Positions 43,503 to 53,477 of a stretch of 64,000 nt of DNA are shown here, piece by piece. The DNA lies in contig NZ_QJJZ01000002.1 of NCBI RefSeq assembly GCF_003201775.1, forward strand, positions 62,001-126,000, given 5' to 3'. Within the stretch, counting starts at the first letter, position 1; each line of letters starts with the position of its first letter. The notes under the pieces are model-generated. The model was not told where the DNA came from and did no database searches. It saw only the letters and a list, made by a program, of their open reading frames with translations. This DNA is from Arenibacter sp. ARW7G5Y1 (GTDB lineage Bacteria; Bacteroidota; Bacteroidia; Flavobacteriales; Flavobacteriaceae). The translations under genes and the position numbers were made by a program.

Positions 43503-45347
43503 TTAGTTGGGAGTTGTCGTATGTTTGGATAGCGCTTTTTTTAAGGCATCTTTATAATTGGGGTCATCCGTGCTAATTTTACGGTTTCTTTGCTGATGGA
43601 TATTTTCCGGTAAGGTATTGTTATAGGTTATGGCCGGAGTTTCTCCATTCGTGAATAAATAGTTGTTTTTTACGAAGTTGGTCTGGGCTTTATGAAAGCG
43701 TAAGGGAGATTTTGCTATATTATAGATAAGGTTGTTTTCCACTAGCACGTCTTTGGTTCCTTCATCCAAAAACATCCCGTTGCTTTCAGCCCTCCCCGCA
43801 TTTACCGAAATATCATGAATATGATTGTCAATCAATTTACTTCCTGGTTGTAGGCCCAACATATAAATTCCCCCACCGTCACTAAGTTTTTGCATTACAT
43901 GATGAATATGGTTTTCCGCTATGGTATTGTCCCTACAGGGGGTGGGTTCCGGGCTCCACATCCAACCTATAGAAATACCAGTGTAAGGCAGATTATATAT
44001 TTCATTGTTCTTCAGTATGGTTTCAGCAGTTAATCCGCACCATATACCAACGGCACCGTAAAACTGTGTCCCACAATCTGAAATATCAGAGTCTACAACT
44101 TTGTTTCCAAGAGCTGCTTGGTGCGGGGCAATTTTCCACCAAGGCCCGCCAGAAACCCGTCGGTCTTGTCCTTCGCCTATCATAACTCCATTTCCTGAAA
44201 TATCCCGGATCCTACAACTTGTGATAGTGCTATTTATCGTTCCAGTTCCTAACCAAATGCCACTTCCTCCCAAGGAAGAGAATTCACAATCTTCAAACCG
44301 AATATTGTGGGCCCATGTTGTCCGGATAGCGGTTGGCACCACTGCCCATTCTTTATTGCCCTGTTGCGTATCAAAATTACAGGCCTGTATTCCTGCATAA
44401 GTATGGTTAGGGATATTCCATCTGCAGTGTTTGAAGCTAATCCCTTCAAAGCTAATATTGGATATAGGATTCTGTTCACTGCCCTCCACGATCAATAGGG
44501 ATTCTGCCAGTGGCACCTCTATGGATAGTTGGGAAGGTTCCAAGTCCGTTGGTAATTTTAAATATATTTTGGAGGCCAAGGAGTCCAAATACCATTCATA
44601 TTCCGCATCCAAAAATTCAATATCATTTTCTAAGTAATATCGAGGGTTGGGTTCCCAATTATCCAGATTAAAGAAATTCAAACCTTTTGCCCCGATCGAA
44701 TCCGAAGCGGTAATAGTGTGGGAGTCCAATGATATATCTTTAATCGGAATTCGCGTTATGGACCAATCGTGAAATACCACCAGTTCCACTTCCCCAGGTT
44801 TTTTTGGTTGTGGAAAGTCGCCTATGTGATAAGTGAAGTTGGTTCGTCTATCAGCCCCGACTTCCTTCACCCTAAGATATTCTTTGTTGGGATGTCTGGC
44901 CCGTATAGCGCGTTTGCCTTTAACGAACAATTCCCGAAAAATCCCAAGATTTTCGGGTACCTCGGAAACCCATATGCCATTATCTAAATTAGTCCAATCC
45001 TTGAGTTCCACGGCCCCGGATATTGTAGGACTTGAACCTTCAACCGCCTTAAATTTGAAGGTAGTTCCCCTTTTCTTTACGGTTGAATCTAATACAATGG
45101 CATTGCTTATGCGGTAGACCCCATCATTAAGCCAAACTACAATTTTCTCAAGTTGATGGGAATCCATGGCTCCCAATACAGCAGTTGCCCTACCTAGAGA
45201 TTTAAGAGGTCTTTCAAAGGTTCCCGAATTGTTGTCGTCTCCGGAAGGCGATACATGGATTTCTCTAATTTCCTGTGCCAAGGAAAAGTTGGCCATCAAA
45301 ACAAATACAGCAAAAAAAAGTATTTTAATAGGCGATTCTCTTTTCAT
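43503..45347 (-). CDS. Exported right-handed beta-helix protein, GH141-like
   Basis: 614 residues from ATG 45347 (four codons inside the longest frame), signal peptide ending NFSLAQ. N-terminal VSPSGDDNNSGTFERPLKSL is the typical opening of parallel beta-helix enzymes; repeated N-x-(I/V)-x-x-(C/N) turns follow (ITSCRIRDISGNGVMIGEG, KNNEIYNLPYTGISIGW, ENNLIYNIA). Length and opening match family GH141, characterised as alpha-L-fucosidase on RG-II or as xylanase. Placement next to GH95 and fuconate dehydratase supports fucose release. A pectate-lyase-type activity is the alternative. Confidence 0.72.
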   Translation of the reverse strand: MKRESPIKILFFAVFVLMANFSLAQEIREIHVSPSGDDNNSGTFERPLKSLGRATAVLGAMDSHQLEKIVVWLNDGVYRISNAIVLDSTVKKRGTTFKFKAVEGSSPTISGAVELKDWTNLDNGIWVSEVPENLGIFRELFVKGKRAIRARHPNKEYLRVKEVGADRRTNFTYHIGDFPQPKKPGEVELVVFHDWSITRIPIKDISLDSHTITASDSIGAKGLNFFNLDNWEPNPRYYLENDIEFLDAEYEWYLDSLASKIYLKLPTDLEPSQLSIEVPLAESLLIVEGSEQNPISNISFEGISFKHCRWNIPNHTYAGIQACNFDTQQGNKEWAVVPTAIRTTWAHNIRFEDCEFSSLGGSGIWLGTGTINSTITSCRIRDISGNGVMIGEGQDRRVSGGPWWKIAPHQAALGNKVVDSDISDCGTQFYGAVGIWCGLTAETILKNNEIYNLPYTGISIGWMWSPEPTPCRDNTIAENHIHHVMQKLSDGGGIYMLGLQPGSKLIDNHIHDISVNAGRAESNGMFLDEGTKDVLVENNLIYNIAKSPLRFHKAQTNFVKNNYLFTNGETPAITYNNTLPENIHQQRNRKISTDDPNYKDALKKALSKHTTTPN

Positions 45348-45431
45348 ATTACCGGCCATTTTGGATCTCTCCTTCAGATATGATTGCAGGCATCAAATTA
45401 TTTTGCATATTTATGGAGAGGTTATTATTCA

Positions 45432-47729
45432 CTAAGGTTTAAGCCATATTTCTTGCCCTGGATCGGTTTGTATGATCAGTGTATCGCCATCCCAGGTATG
45501 GGTTATTTTATCGCCAATGGAAATTTCTTTTTTCTGAAAGGGGTTCTTAAGCTTAATTTCCCCACCTCTTTCAGAAACGATCTTTACCCATTTTAGTTTT
45601 CCATCTTGTTTTTGGGCAGATATCAAAAAGGCCCCTTCTGTCCGTAATTTGCTAAATCCAACGTTTTTCCAGTCTGAGGGTATAGCGGGGAAAAGGCGTA
45701 CGGTTCCTGTATGACTCTGTATCAGCATTTCCTGTAAGCCAGCGGCAAAGGCGAAGTTGCCTTCCAAAGTAAATGGTCTGTACGTAAAATTTGATTTTCC
45801 GGTACCCGATTGGTCACCGTTAACGTGAAAACTATTGGGCAGTACAAAGGAGGTGGCAAAATCCTTTAATGCTTTTGCTGCCCCTTCCCCATCAAAAGCC
45901 CTCGCTTTCAGATTTCCCAGCCAACTAAAGGAATAACCAACCCATTGGCTAGAACCAGTTGCGTCCAAGTTGGCAATGGTCTTTTCTATGATCTCCATAT
46001 CTCTTGCGCCATTTGCCGGGTCTATCAATCCAAGAGGATGAATGGCCATTAAATGGGAGAAGTGGCGATGGGATTCATTAAAGGGTAGGCTGGGGGAGAA
46101 CATTAGGCCTGATTCATCAACGGCATAATCCGGCCATTCCTTAAGTGATGCTTTCCATTGTTCCGCTTCCTCCTTTAGCCCCAGTTCCAAGGCCAGTTCT
46201 TCCGCATGGGAATAGGTCCATTTAATCAAGGCAAGGTCAAAATTGGTCATATCGCCAAACCAAGCTTCACGGGAATTATTATGTATTTCAGGGCTGGAAC
46301 TCAAAGGCAGTTTTCTTTTTCCATCCTCATCCAAAATAGATAATTCATTAAAGTGTATGGCCACCTCCTTGATCCAAGGATAGGCCTCGTTTTTAAGAAA
46401 ATCCTTGTCCATGGAATACCGCCAATGCAGATAGAAATGATGCCCCAACCAAGCCCCCACGGTAGGTCCAAAAGAATATTGGATCCAACCGCCCATGGGG
46501 TCTCCCGTTAGAGTGGTCACTCCCGGAACGTTAAGTCCGTTAGTACCATAAAAATCTTTGGTATACTTCTTAAAAGTAGGCTTGTAATGGGAAAGCCAGT
46601 CAATAAACCCCTGTTCCAAATCCAAATGATTTCCCGAATAAGTAGGCCAATAACTTAGTTGTGTATTTAGATCGTGGTGGAAATCACCTTTCCAAGGCGG
46701 CAATTTTCCATTATCTGCCGTCCATACACTCTGAAGTGATATTGGTGGTGCCCCTTGTCTGGCCGCCGACCCCAATTTGTACATTTCCATATACCATTGG
46801 TGCTGCAGAACAGGATCTGGAACCTTAATGGTAGACTTGTTCCAAAAGGAATTCCACCAACCCATATGGCTCTCCATAGCAGATTCAATTCCCTGTTGGA
46901 GCGATTTTGTTACCACCTGTTCCGCGGTTTCTACTGGATCTTTTTCCGAGCCTTGGGAGCTGATGCTCCAACTACCTTGTAACCCTTTTGGTGTAGGTTT
47001 CCACTGGGTGTGCACTTGAAATTTAAAGTCGGACCAACCCTTTTGGTCATAGGTAATAACATGGTCTTTTTGGGTAACCCTACCCCCATCATAATTTAGT
47101 CTTCTAAGGTCTTGCCCTGTTACCGGATTATCTGCGCCGGCCTCCTTTACTGAGACATAGGCAGGTGGAATTATGGTGGGGTTCAGATCTCCGCTAATGT
47201 TTTCAAAGATATACCAGCCCAAAGGTTCAGTGGCATGGACAAAAGTTTTTAAAATGGCGCCATTCTTCCATTTTACTTCGCATATTGCTGAATCCAAATT
47301 TAGCGTTACCGATGCTATCTCTCCCAATCCTTTTACATCAAATTCCAGGGCTCCCCCAGGAATTTTTGAGGGTGCCGGTAATTGGTCGTAGGGAGCATCA
47401 TATCTATCCTGTACATTTTTATAGGTATCCTTTTCCCATTGCTCCTTTACCCAATCAAATCCATAGTTGGCGAAATCTAGATTTTCCATGGGCCGTAGGT
47501 CCCAGAGATCGGCCCGGTCCAGGGAAAGTCGAAGTTTTCCGTCTTTTTCCCAAACCAAGGCTCCTACAGTGCCATTCCCCAAAGGAATGGCTTCGTCCCA
47601 AGTCGTGGCCAGTTGATTGAACTTAAGTTTGTATTTGGGAATTCGGTCGAGCTCCACTTTTTTTGGCGTGGAATCGCAACTTGCCATGAAGAGAATTATG
47701 GCCAAGATGTAAATTGTTTTAGTCGTCAT
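45432..47729 (-). CDS. GH95 alpha-L-fucosidase/alpha-L-galactosidase (lipoprotein)
   Basis: 765 residues from ATG 47729, where the signal peptide and lipobox FMASC (C18) begin and overlap with the upstream gene is avoided. GH95 features: WDEAIPLGNGTVGALVWEKDG near the start, DLNTQLSYWPTYSGN (Asn region of the active site), PYWxxx-like LGHHFYLHWRYSMDKDF, LPLSSSPEIHN and GTGKSNFTYRPFTLEGNFAFAAGLQEML at the C-terminal end. The enzyme removes terminal alpha-1,2-L-fucose or L-galactose by inversion. In a locus with GH141 and L-fuconate dehydratase, fucose is likely released. Confidence 0.87.
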   Translation of the reverse strand: MTTKTIYILAIILFMASCDSTPKKVELDRIPKYKLKFNQLATTWDEAIPLGNGTVGALVWEKDGKLRLSLDRADLWDLRPMENLDFANYGFDWVKEQWEKDTYKNVQDRYDAPYDQLPAPSKIPGGALEFDVKGLGEIASVTLNLDSAICEVKWKNGAILKTFVHATEPLGWYIFENISGDLNPTIIPPAYVSVKEAGADNPVTGQDLRRLNYDGGRVTQKDHVITYDQKGWSDFKFQVHTQWKPTPKGLQGSWSISSQGSEKDPVETAEQVVTKSLQQGIESAMESHMGWWNSFWNKSTIKVPDPVLQHQWYMEMYKLGSAARQGAPPISLQSVWTADNGKLPPWKGDFHHDLNTQLSYWPTYSGNHLDLEQGFIDWLSHYKPTFKKYTKDFYGTNGLNVPGVTTLTGDPMGGWIQYSFGPTVGAWLGHHFYLHWRYSMDKDFLKNEAYPWIKEVAIHFNELSILDEDGKRKLPLSSSPEIHNNSREAWFGDMTNFDLALIKWTYSHAEELALELGLKEEAEQWKASLKEWPDYAVDESGLMFSPSLPFNESHRHFSHLMAIHPLGLIDPANGARDMEIIEKTIANLDATGSSQWVGYSFSWLGNLKARAFDGEGAAKALKDFATSFVLPNSFHVNGDQSGTGKSNFTYRPFTLEGNFAFAAGLQEMLIQSHTGTVRLFPAIPSDWKNVGFSKLRTEGAFLISAQKQDGKLKWVKIVSERGGEIKLKNPFQKKEISIGDKITHTWDGDTLIIQTDPGQEIWLKP

Positions 47730-47746
47730 ATGTTTTGTTTTATCGC

Positions 47747-50557
47747 TTAATAAATTACAAACCAAGTGCTGCCGTTGGCGGGGATTTCCACTTTTAAATC
47801 TATCGAATAATCCCTAGCCAATTTATAGCTTATTTTTTCTCCGTCCTTCTCCTGAATGTTTACTACCTGCGAATGCCCAGTATAATACATGGGGAGTTTT
47901 ATGGTTTGCGACAAGGTTTTGTTGGTTGGGTTAAAGAACAATGCCAACCCTTTTTCGTTCAATTCCGGGTTAACGTGCATTATTCCATCCATGTCCCTTC
48001 CATTCGCTCTTTTAATATGTACTATGGGAGAATTAAGGATGTTACGGTATTTCTTGTACCAATCAACTACCTCTTCGACGGTGTTCTTGGTTTTCTCGGT
48101 GTCGTACAAACGAGGCCCTCTATAACAGGCCTGAACTCCCATGCCATAGTTTTGCACCATATGGGCCTTGTAGGCTTCTAAATGGGTGTCCAATGGCTCT
48201 ATAGTGGCTTCTGCTCCGCCACCGTGGTATTCTGTAAGGGGAACAAAGGTCCAACTCATGCTTGGAAGCCTGTCGTAAGTTCCGTCATACATATTTTGCC
48301 TACCCAGTACCAATTGACGTTCTCGGGGTAGAGACCAATTGACTTCCCTATATCCAATTCCGTTTTTAGTGCTGCCACTTAAATAGTACCAATCTGGGAT
48401 ATTAAGGGAAATTCCTTTTTCATTGCACCACTTGTAGAAATCGGTAATTCGTTTCCAAGATTTCCATTGGGAATCCTCCAACCCCTTATGTCCCACATGA
48501 CTGGTTGAAGCACATAATTGACCAGGGTAGGAACCATCGTGTTCCAAAAGATCAAAACCGGTCTTATTGAAGAAGACCGTTAATTTTTCAAAATAATCAA
48601 TGCCCCACTGGCTATTTAAACACGGGGAACTACCGTGAATTACGCCACCTCTTTTGCCCGTTTCCGGATTAATTACATCTACTTCCTCACTGATCCATCT
48701 GCTGGATAAAAGGGAATATCCACCGAGTTCTATACCCTTGGAATGGGCATAGTCTGCCAAGGCTTTAAATTTATTTATATTGTTATCGGACAGATCTTCC
48801 ATATTTAAACCACTGCCAAAACTTAAAATGACCATTTCATAACCCGTTTCCGCACATTGGTCAATGGCTGCCCTTACTTTGGCATCGTCCGTAGTGGTCA
48901 AATGTAAAAATAGGGGATTTTCCGTAGTCCAAGGGGCTATTAATTTGTACATGGCATTGGTATAAAGGCCCTTGCGCTGTTTGTCATAACTATCAAAGGG
49001 CATTTCCCAGACTCTAAAAGATTCAAAATTGGTTCCTGGGGTTATGGTTTCATTGGGTCCGAGGGGCAATTTACACTCCAACAAACATGGTGTGGACAAT
49101 AAATAGCTGGCTTGTGAAGTATAACGTGGGTCTTTTTCCCAATGAACTACTTTGTTGGCATTTTTCATGGACATGGAATGAAATGCAAAATCGCTTTCCA
49201 CATGAATATTGGGGGTCTCCCAGCCTTTTTGTTTTTCTACCGCACTTTCGGCCTCCACCATCGCCAGGATTTCACTTTTAAAATTGTTTAAGACAACAGG
49301 TTTTGATCCGCTGTTTTCAAGGGTGAACCATTTGCTGATCAAAGGAATGCCATCATAGATTTCATAATGCACTTTTACCAAGAGGTCTTGAAAATCTGGA
49401 TGCGCATAGAAAAAACTTATTTGTTTTCCTTGGGTTGGACTTTTAGGTTGGGAAGACCATCTTTTATTTGGCCACTTAATGCGCTCTTGAATTTCATCAA
49501 CCTTAAAATCGGTAAGTTGAAATGAACCGGCCGGACTCCACATTTGGTCCAACCATTCTTCTTTTAAATAACCGTATTCAATCTGTCCATCCAGACCGCC
49601 CACTGTATATTCCTGCCCGTTTATGGTAAGCATGGCTTCCGGACTTACACCGCGAAGAAGCGATTCTCCAGAAACAAGATTGTCAAAACCTACCGTGGCA
49701 CAGTTTGGGGTGAGTCGGAATGTTCTACTGATCAAGCCGTTGGAGATTACAATTTCCTTTCCGTTGGCCTGTTGATATACCTGGGAAGGGAGACTTACTT
49801 TTTTAACCAACCAATCCGTTTTTATCCCTTCTTTAAATATGTCTTGACCCAGGGGTAATTTTTGTATTAGGGGCTTAATACGGTTATTAAAAATGGCATC
49901 GACGGTCTTTAATTTATTAAAATAGTTGGCATCTACCAGTTGTGGTTTAAAATTGGAATAGTTGATGGTTGCATTCGCCCAAACGGCATGGTCACCGGAG
50001 ACACCATCACCACCATCCTCAACGCTGAGTTCCAAAACCTGGACACCTTGGAGGTTTAGTTCAACTGTTGTAGTTTTGCCCCCACCATTTATTTTTTTAC
50101 TTTTCCACAATAATTTTCCGTCCCCTTTTATTAGGAATCTAACACTGCCTTTGCCCATGTTGTCTTTAGAGTTGGCAATGCCTACAAAGGTTTTATCCCC
50201 TTCGTGTTCGGAATAGAATAATTTATTGCCATCGCTTAGGGTGTTATATTCAACATCCTGCGGAAAGTTTTGCATATCCTGAATGCCTACTTGGGCCTTA
50301 AATTTTTTACTCTTACCATCCAGGAAAAAGAAGAGTTTACTTCCAGACAAGGTCCCAATACCATTTTTAAAAGATACCCCCCCAATTTGAATCGTTGCTC
50401 CGGTGATAGCCTTGTTTTTCTGGGCAGACCACCAAGGTTGTTCTGGTTTTTCAATATCCAATTCGGAAAGGCTTACCAGCTTTTTTTCCGTATGTTGCGA
50501 ATGGGTGGATATGGAAAAAATGAGTAATAACGGTAAATATAGTTTTAGGAATTGCAT
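47747..50557 (-). CDS. NPCBM-domain enzyme with clan-D (alpha-galactosidase-like) catalytic region
   Basis: 936 residues, signal peptide to about 20. Residues 27-200 form an NPCBM-like carbohydrate-binding domain (GVSFKNGIGTLSGSKLFF; ELSVEDGGDGVSGDHAVWA). Residues 260-530 are a beta-sandwich resembling the N-terminal part of GH36-like enzymes, and 545-835 a TIM barrel: YEMVILSFGSGLN, GIELGGYSLLSS, and D674 in TGFDLLEHDGSYPG, which sits where clan-D enzymes have the nucleophile Asp. A C-terminal beta-domain ends the chain. I cannot place it in a numbered GH family; alpha-galactosidase-like hydrolysis is the best guess. The gene ends 17 nt before GH95. Confidence 0.7.
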   Translation of the reverse strand: MQFLKLYLPLLLIFSISTHSQHTEKKLVSLSELDIEKPEQPWWSAQKNKAITGATIQIGGVSFKNGIGTLSGSKLFFFLDGKSKKFKAQVGIQDMQNFPQDVEYNTLSDGNKLFYSEHEGDKTFVGIANSKDNMGKGSVRFLIKGDGKLLWKSKKINGGGKTTTVELNLQGVQVLELSVEDGGDGVSGDHAVWANATINYSNFKPQLVDANYFNKLKTVDAIFNNRIKPLIQKLPLGQDIFKEGIKTDWLVKKVSLPSQVYQQANGKEIVISNGLISRTFRLTPNCATVGFDNLVSGESLLRGVSPEAMLTINGQEYTVGGLDGQIEYGYLKEEWLDQMWSPAGSFQLTDFKVDEIQERIKWPNKRWSSQPKSPTQGKQISFFYAHPDFQDLLVKVHYEIYDGIPLISKWFTLENSGSKPVVLNNFKSEILAMVEAESAVEKQKGWETPNIHVESDFAFHSMSMKNANKVVHWEKDPRYTSQASYLLSTPCLLECKLPLGPNETITPGTNFESFRVWEMPFDSYDKQRKGLYTNAMYKLIAPWTTENPLFLHLTTTDDAKVRAAIDQCAETGYEMVILSFGSGLNMEDLSDNNINKFKALADYAHSKGIELGGYSLLSSRWISEEVDVINPETGKRGGVIHGSSPCLNSQWGIDYFEKLTVFFNKTGFDLLEHDGSYPGQLCASTSHVGHKGLEDSQWKSWKRITDFYKWCNEKGISLNIPDWYYLSGSTKNGIGYREVNWSLPRERQLVLGRQNMYDGTYDRLPSMSWTFVPLTEYHGGGAEATIEPLDTHLEAYKAHMVQNYGMGVQACYRGPRLYDTEKTKNTVEEVVDWYKKYRNILNSPIVHIKRANGRDMDGIMHVNPELNEKGLALFFNPTNKTLSQTIKLPMYYTGHSQVVNIQEKDGEKISYKLARDYSIDLKVEIPANGSTWFVIY

Positions 50558-50885
50558 TGTGATTTAAATCTGGAAATTTGGTGTTCTTTAGGTTATTAGG
50601 GTTTAAGAAAAATATAAATCTCAGTAATAGTGGTCGTGTAAAAGTTGTTTCGCTATTGCTGACTTATGGCTCTTCTCATTCGAATCTATTTGTTTAAGGT
50701 GAAAAAACCTACACTTTACATTATTAAAAATATTGACTCTTTGTTAAGACATTGTGAAAATATCGACCAATAGCGATTTCAGAAAGCTAAGTAACGGAAT
50801 AAAAGCAATAGCTTTTCACTTCATTATGTACGCAGTAAACTCTTAAATAAAGGAATTTGTAATGTTTTGGGAATATTTGGAAAAA
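50558..50885. promoter_or_regulatory. 328-nt region upstream of the GH95 cluster
   Basis: No gene. CGCTATTG (50651-50658) and its inverse CAATAGCG (50768-50775) lie 117 nt apart, and AAAAGC/GCTTTT (50801-50816) forms a small hairpin. The inverted pair could be sites for the AraC regulator at 52550. It holds the promoter of the minus-strand GH genes. Confidence 0.4.
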
Positions 50886-51722
50886 TTAAGGACCTATAAT
50901 TGAAGGAAAATGTTTTATGGATTCGGCAAGGTGATTTTTAATGAACCCATTAATTTCCCATTGATCCCCTAGCGGTATTTTAGTGTTTGCCTTGTATATT
51001 GAATAGGGATGTGGGCCATATTCAGGAGTAACAGTGATATAGGGGCGTTTTTTTGTTTGGGCAGACTTTATCATTAAACACCACCATTCAGTAAACAGGT
51101 CCAACTCAGTTTTATAATTCCCGTCCCGGGGGTCTATGACCTGCGGACTCTGGGCCGAACCTACCCTGGCATGGATGTGATAGGTATGTTCAATGGCCCT
51201 TTGAACTGCTTTGGGCTGATTTTCCAATAAGGATTCGGCAACGCAACACCAATGGGACAGGTCGGAAGTAAGTTTTAGAAAAGGGTATTCCTCCAAATAC
51301 GGTAAACAGGCATGGGCGGCATAGGAAAAACGTGAGCGATGGGTTTCATGGGTAATGATAACCCCGGTTTCCAATTCTACTTTGTGGGCCATTTCAATCA
51401 AAGTGGCATTTTGGGAGTGGGAGAAAAAATCCATTCCGGTATGTGAATTCACGAATAGGGGATGAGCTTCCACGAGATTGTACAAATGCCTTCTGTACTG
51501 TTCTTGATGTTTGGTAAAATCCACCTCCTTGGTTTCCCAATGCTGTGCTACGAAATCTAGCTCCAAATCCTTCAGTATGGAACAAATTTCGTTCTTTTTA
51601 ATGCTTTCTAAGGGAAGGTCTATTTCTACTCCCTCATAACCGGCATTTTTTATCTTGTTTAAAAAAACGGACCACCTTAAATCCGAACTTCCCCAACGTG
51701 GATATATAAATTTAATTTGCAT
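50886..51722 (-). CDS. Sugar phosphate isomerase/epimerase-family TIM-barrel protein
   Basis: 278 residues, cytosolic, xylose-isomerase-like AP endonuclease fold. Metal-ligand type residues are seen in HETHRSRFSY (about 150), LTSDLSHWCCVAES (about 171), HIHARVGSAQSPQV (about 200) and VTPEYGP near the end. Epimerase or isomerase activity on a sugar or sugar acid is likely; the substrate is unknown. It follows the PhyH gene by 13 nt, so both form one unit. Confidence 0.85.
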   Translation of the reverse strand: MQIKFIYPRWGSSDLRWSVFLNKIKNAGYEGVEIDLPLESIKKNEICSILKDLELDFVAQHWETKEVDFTKHQEQYRRHLYNLVEAHPLFVNSHTGMDFFSHSQNATLIEMAHKVELETGVIITHETHRSRFSYAAHACLPYLEEYPFLKLTSDLSHWCCVAESLLENQPKAVQRAIEHTYHIHARVGSAQSPQVIDPRDGNYKTELDLFTEWWCLMIKSAQTKKRPYITVTPEYGPHPYSIYKANTKIPLGDQWEINGFIKNHLAESIKHFPSIIGP

Positions 51723-51735
51723 GCATTGTATTATT

Positions 51736-52464
51736 TTAATTTCTCTGTTTTCTTTCCCCAGTATGATCTACCCCTTGTTCCCTTTCAAATTCGATCATTT
51801 TTTTGGGTCTAAAGTTTAAAATTAATGCTCTTCTTTGGGTTTCGGTAGTGTTGCCTTGGCTAAAGTGAAGCGTAAAACCATCATGAAAAGTACATCCGCC
51901 CGGATTTAAGGGTATGCTTAAGGCCTGTGAGCTGTCGGTTTCGCAATATAGGGCGCCCCCATTGGGTAGGTTTTTGTGGGGAAGAATAGGTATGCCGGTT
52001 GTTTTTGGAATAAACCACATACAACCATTTTTTTCATATACCTCGTCCAATGCAATCCAACAACTGGCCGATCTTTTATCTGGCATAGCTATCCAATAGG
52101 CAGCGTCCTGATGCCATGGCGTAGGGGTATTGGTGTAAGGCGCTTTATTGATCATCATATCGAAATCCAGTTCCATATCATTACCTAAAAGATCTTTGGC
52201 CCATTGTTCCGCCTTTTTATAGGAACTTTTCTCCAGCATTTCAGGAATTAAGGTGCTGGGTCTCATAATTTGGGTTATACGCTCCACCTTCTTGTCGGCA
52301 TTATTGTCTGCGCCCGCAAGATCACTTCTGAGGTGGGCTGTTTTAACTTTGTCCTGTAACAATTCATCGTATATCATTCCAAGGCTGTCCACTTCCTCTG
52401 GTGTGATTAATTGGTCTATTTTAATAAATCCATCCTTGATGAATTTTATTCTTTTTGTTTCCAT
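51736..52464 (-). CDS. Phytanoyl-CoA-dioxygenase (PhyH)-family Fe(II)/2-oxoglutarate enzyme
   Basis: 242 residues. The iron facial triad is visible as H118 and D120 in WHQDAAYW and H200 in FTLHFSQGN, with R near 210 in ETQRRA for 2-oxoglutarate. A double-stranded beta-helix core surrounds them. PhyH proteins hydroxylate various small molecules; in sugar loci some act on sugar or polyol derivatives. Paired with the isomerase gene at 50886 and divergent from an AraC regulator, it probably belongs to a small catabolic unit. Substrate unknown. Confidence 0.85.
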   Translation of the reverse strand: METKRIKFIKDGFIKIDQLITPEEVDSLGMIYDELLQDKVKTAHLRSDLAGADNNADKKVERITQIMRPSTLIPEMLEKSSYKKAEQWAKDLLGNDMELDFDMMINKAPYTNTPTPWHQDAAYWIAMPDKRSASCWIALDEVYEKNGCMWFIPKTTGIPILPHKNLPNGGALYCETDSSQALSIPLNPGGCTFHDGFTLHFSQGNTTETQRRALILNFRPKKMIEFEREQGVDHTGERKQRN

Positions 52465-52549
52465 GTTGCTAATTTAAGTGGATCAAAGATGTAGTTAAAT
52501 TACATTAATATCTATCAATTTTATACTATATTACTTTTTTATACATTTT

Positions 52550-53410
52550 GTGGATATGTCAACTCAGGGTAGAAAGGTGTTTAATCTTCAGGATTTGGGA
52601 ATAAAAAGGGGCTTATCCTTTGGTTATTACCGGTACAAAGAGGTGAAGCCTGGTCTGGTGGGACATCAACACCCAGGGGCTTTGGAAATATGTTTTTGTA
52701 TGAAGGGCCGACAATATTACAGGATAGGGGAGGAATTATTTGAACTAAATGGAAATGACATTTTTGTGGTACCGCCGGATACTGAGCACAGTACCGGTGA
52801 GTTTCCCGAGGATAAAGGGGAATTGTTTTGGCTACAAGTACTTGTAGACAGTTCATATGGGAAACTTTGTAACATGCCCAAAAAGCATTCCGACTTTTTG
52901 ATGGCCGCACTTCTGGATAAATCCAAATATATATTTAAGGGTTCGTTTCAACTAAAATTTATTTTGGAGAAATTGTTGGATCAATTGGGCAAAGGGGATA
53001 CCATGCTCTCCAACATAATGGTAGATCAATTAATTGCCCAACTCTTATTGCACACGGTTATCCTATCCCAAAAGCAGCAACAAAGTCCACCATCCATTAA
53101 GTTAAACACCTTGGAAATATTTATCAGAAAAAATCTGTTTAGAATTATTTATGTGGATGAAATGGCCAGTTTGGTGGAAATGTCCACAGGTTACTTTAAG
53201 GCTTGGTTTAAAAAAGAAACAGGAATGCCCCCAAAGGAATATGTGAACCGACTAAAGATGGAACAGGCCAAAATGGAATTACATACCGCCAAAACGATTA
53301 CGGAAGTGGCATTTGGCCTAGGCTTTGGTTCCTCCCAGTATTTTGCCACCACCTTTAAGAAGTTTACTGGGGTTACGCCCAAATCCTATAGAAGACAGCA
53401 CAGGGAATAA
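52550..53410 (+). CDS. AraC-family transcriptional regulator
   Basis: 286 residues: an N-terminal cupin-like sensor (GHQHPGALEICFCMKGRQYY; VVPPDTEHS) and a C-terminal double helix-turn-helix (EMASLVEMSTGYFKAWFKKE and the final ITEVAFGLGFGSSQYFATTF). It shares an 85-nt divergent promoter region with the PhyH-isomerase unit, which is the most likely target. A terminator follows at 53446. Confidence 0.92.
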   Translation: MDMSTQGRKVFNLQDLGIKRGLSFGYYRYKEVKPGLVGHQHPGALEICFCMKGRQYYRIGEELFELNGNDIFVVPPDTEHSTGEFPEDKGELFWLQVLVDSSYGKLCNMPKKHSDFLMAALLDKSKYIFKGSFQLKFILEKLLDQLGKGDTMLSNIMVDQLIAQLLLHTVILSQKQQQSPPSIKLNTLEIFIRKNLFRIIYVDEMASLVEMSTGYFKAWFKKETGMPPKEYVNRLKMEQAKMELHTAKTITEVAFGLGFGSSQYFATTFKKFTGVTPKSYRRQHRE

Positions 53411-53445
53411 CGAATCATTGATTTAAGCTTTATCATACCAAAAAA

Positions 53446-53477
53446 AAATCCGGAACCTAAAAGGTATCCGGATTTTT
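53446..53477 (+). terminator. Rho-independent terminator of araC (probably bidirectional)
   Basis: AATCCGGA-ACC and GGTATCCGGATT pair with one bulge, loop TAAAA, and TTTTT follows on the plus strand; the A-run preceding it gives a T-run on the minus strand too. Confidence 0.85.
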
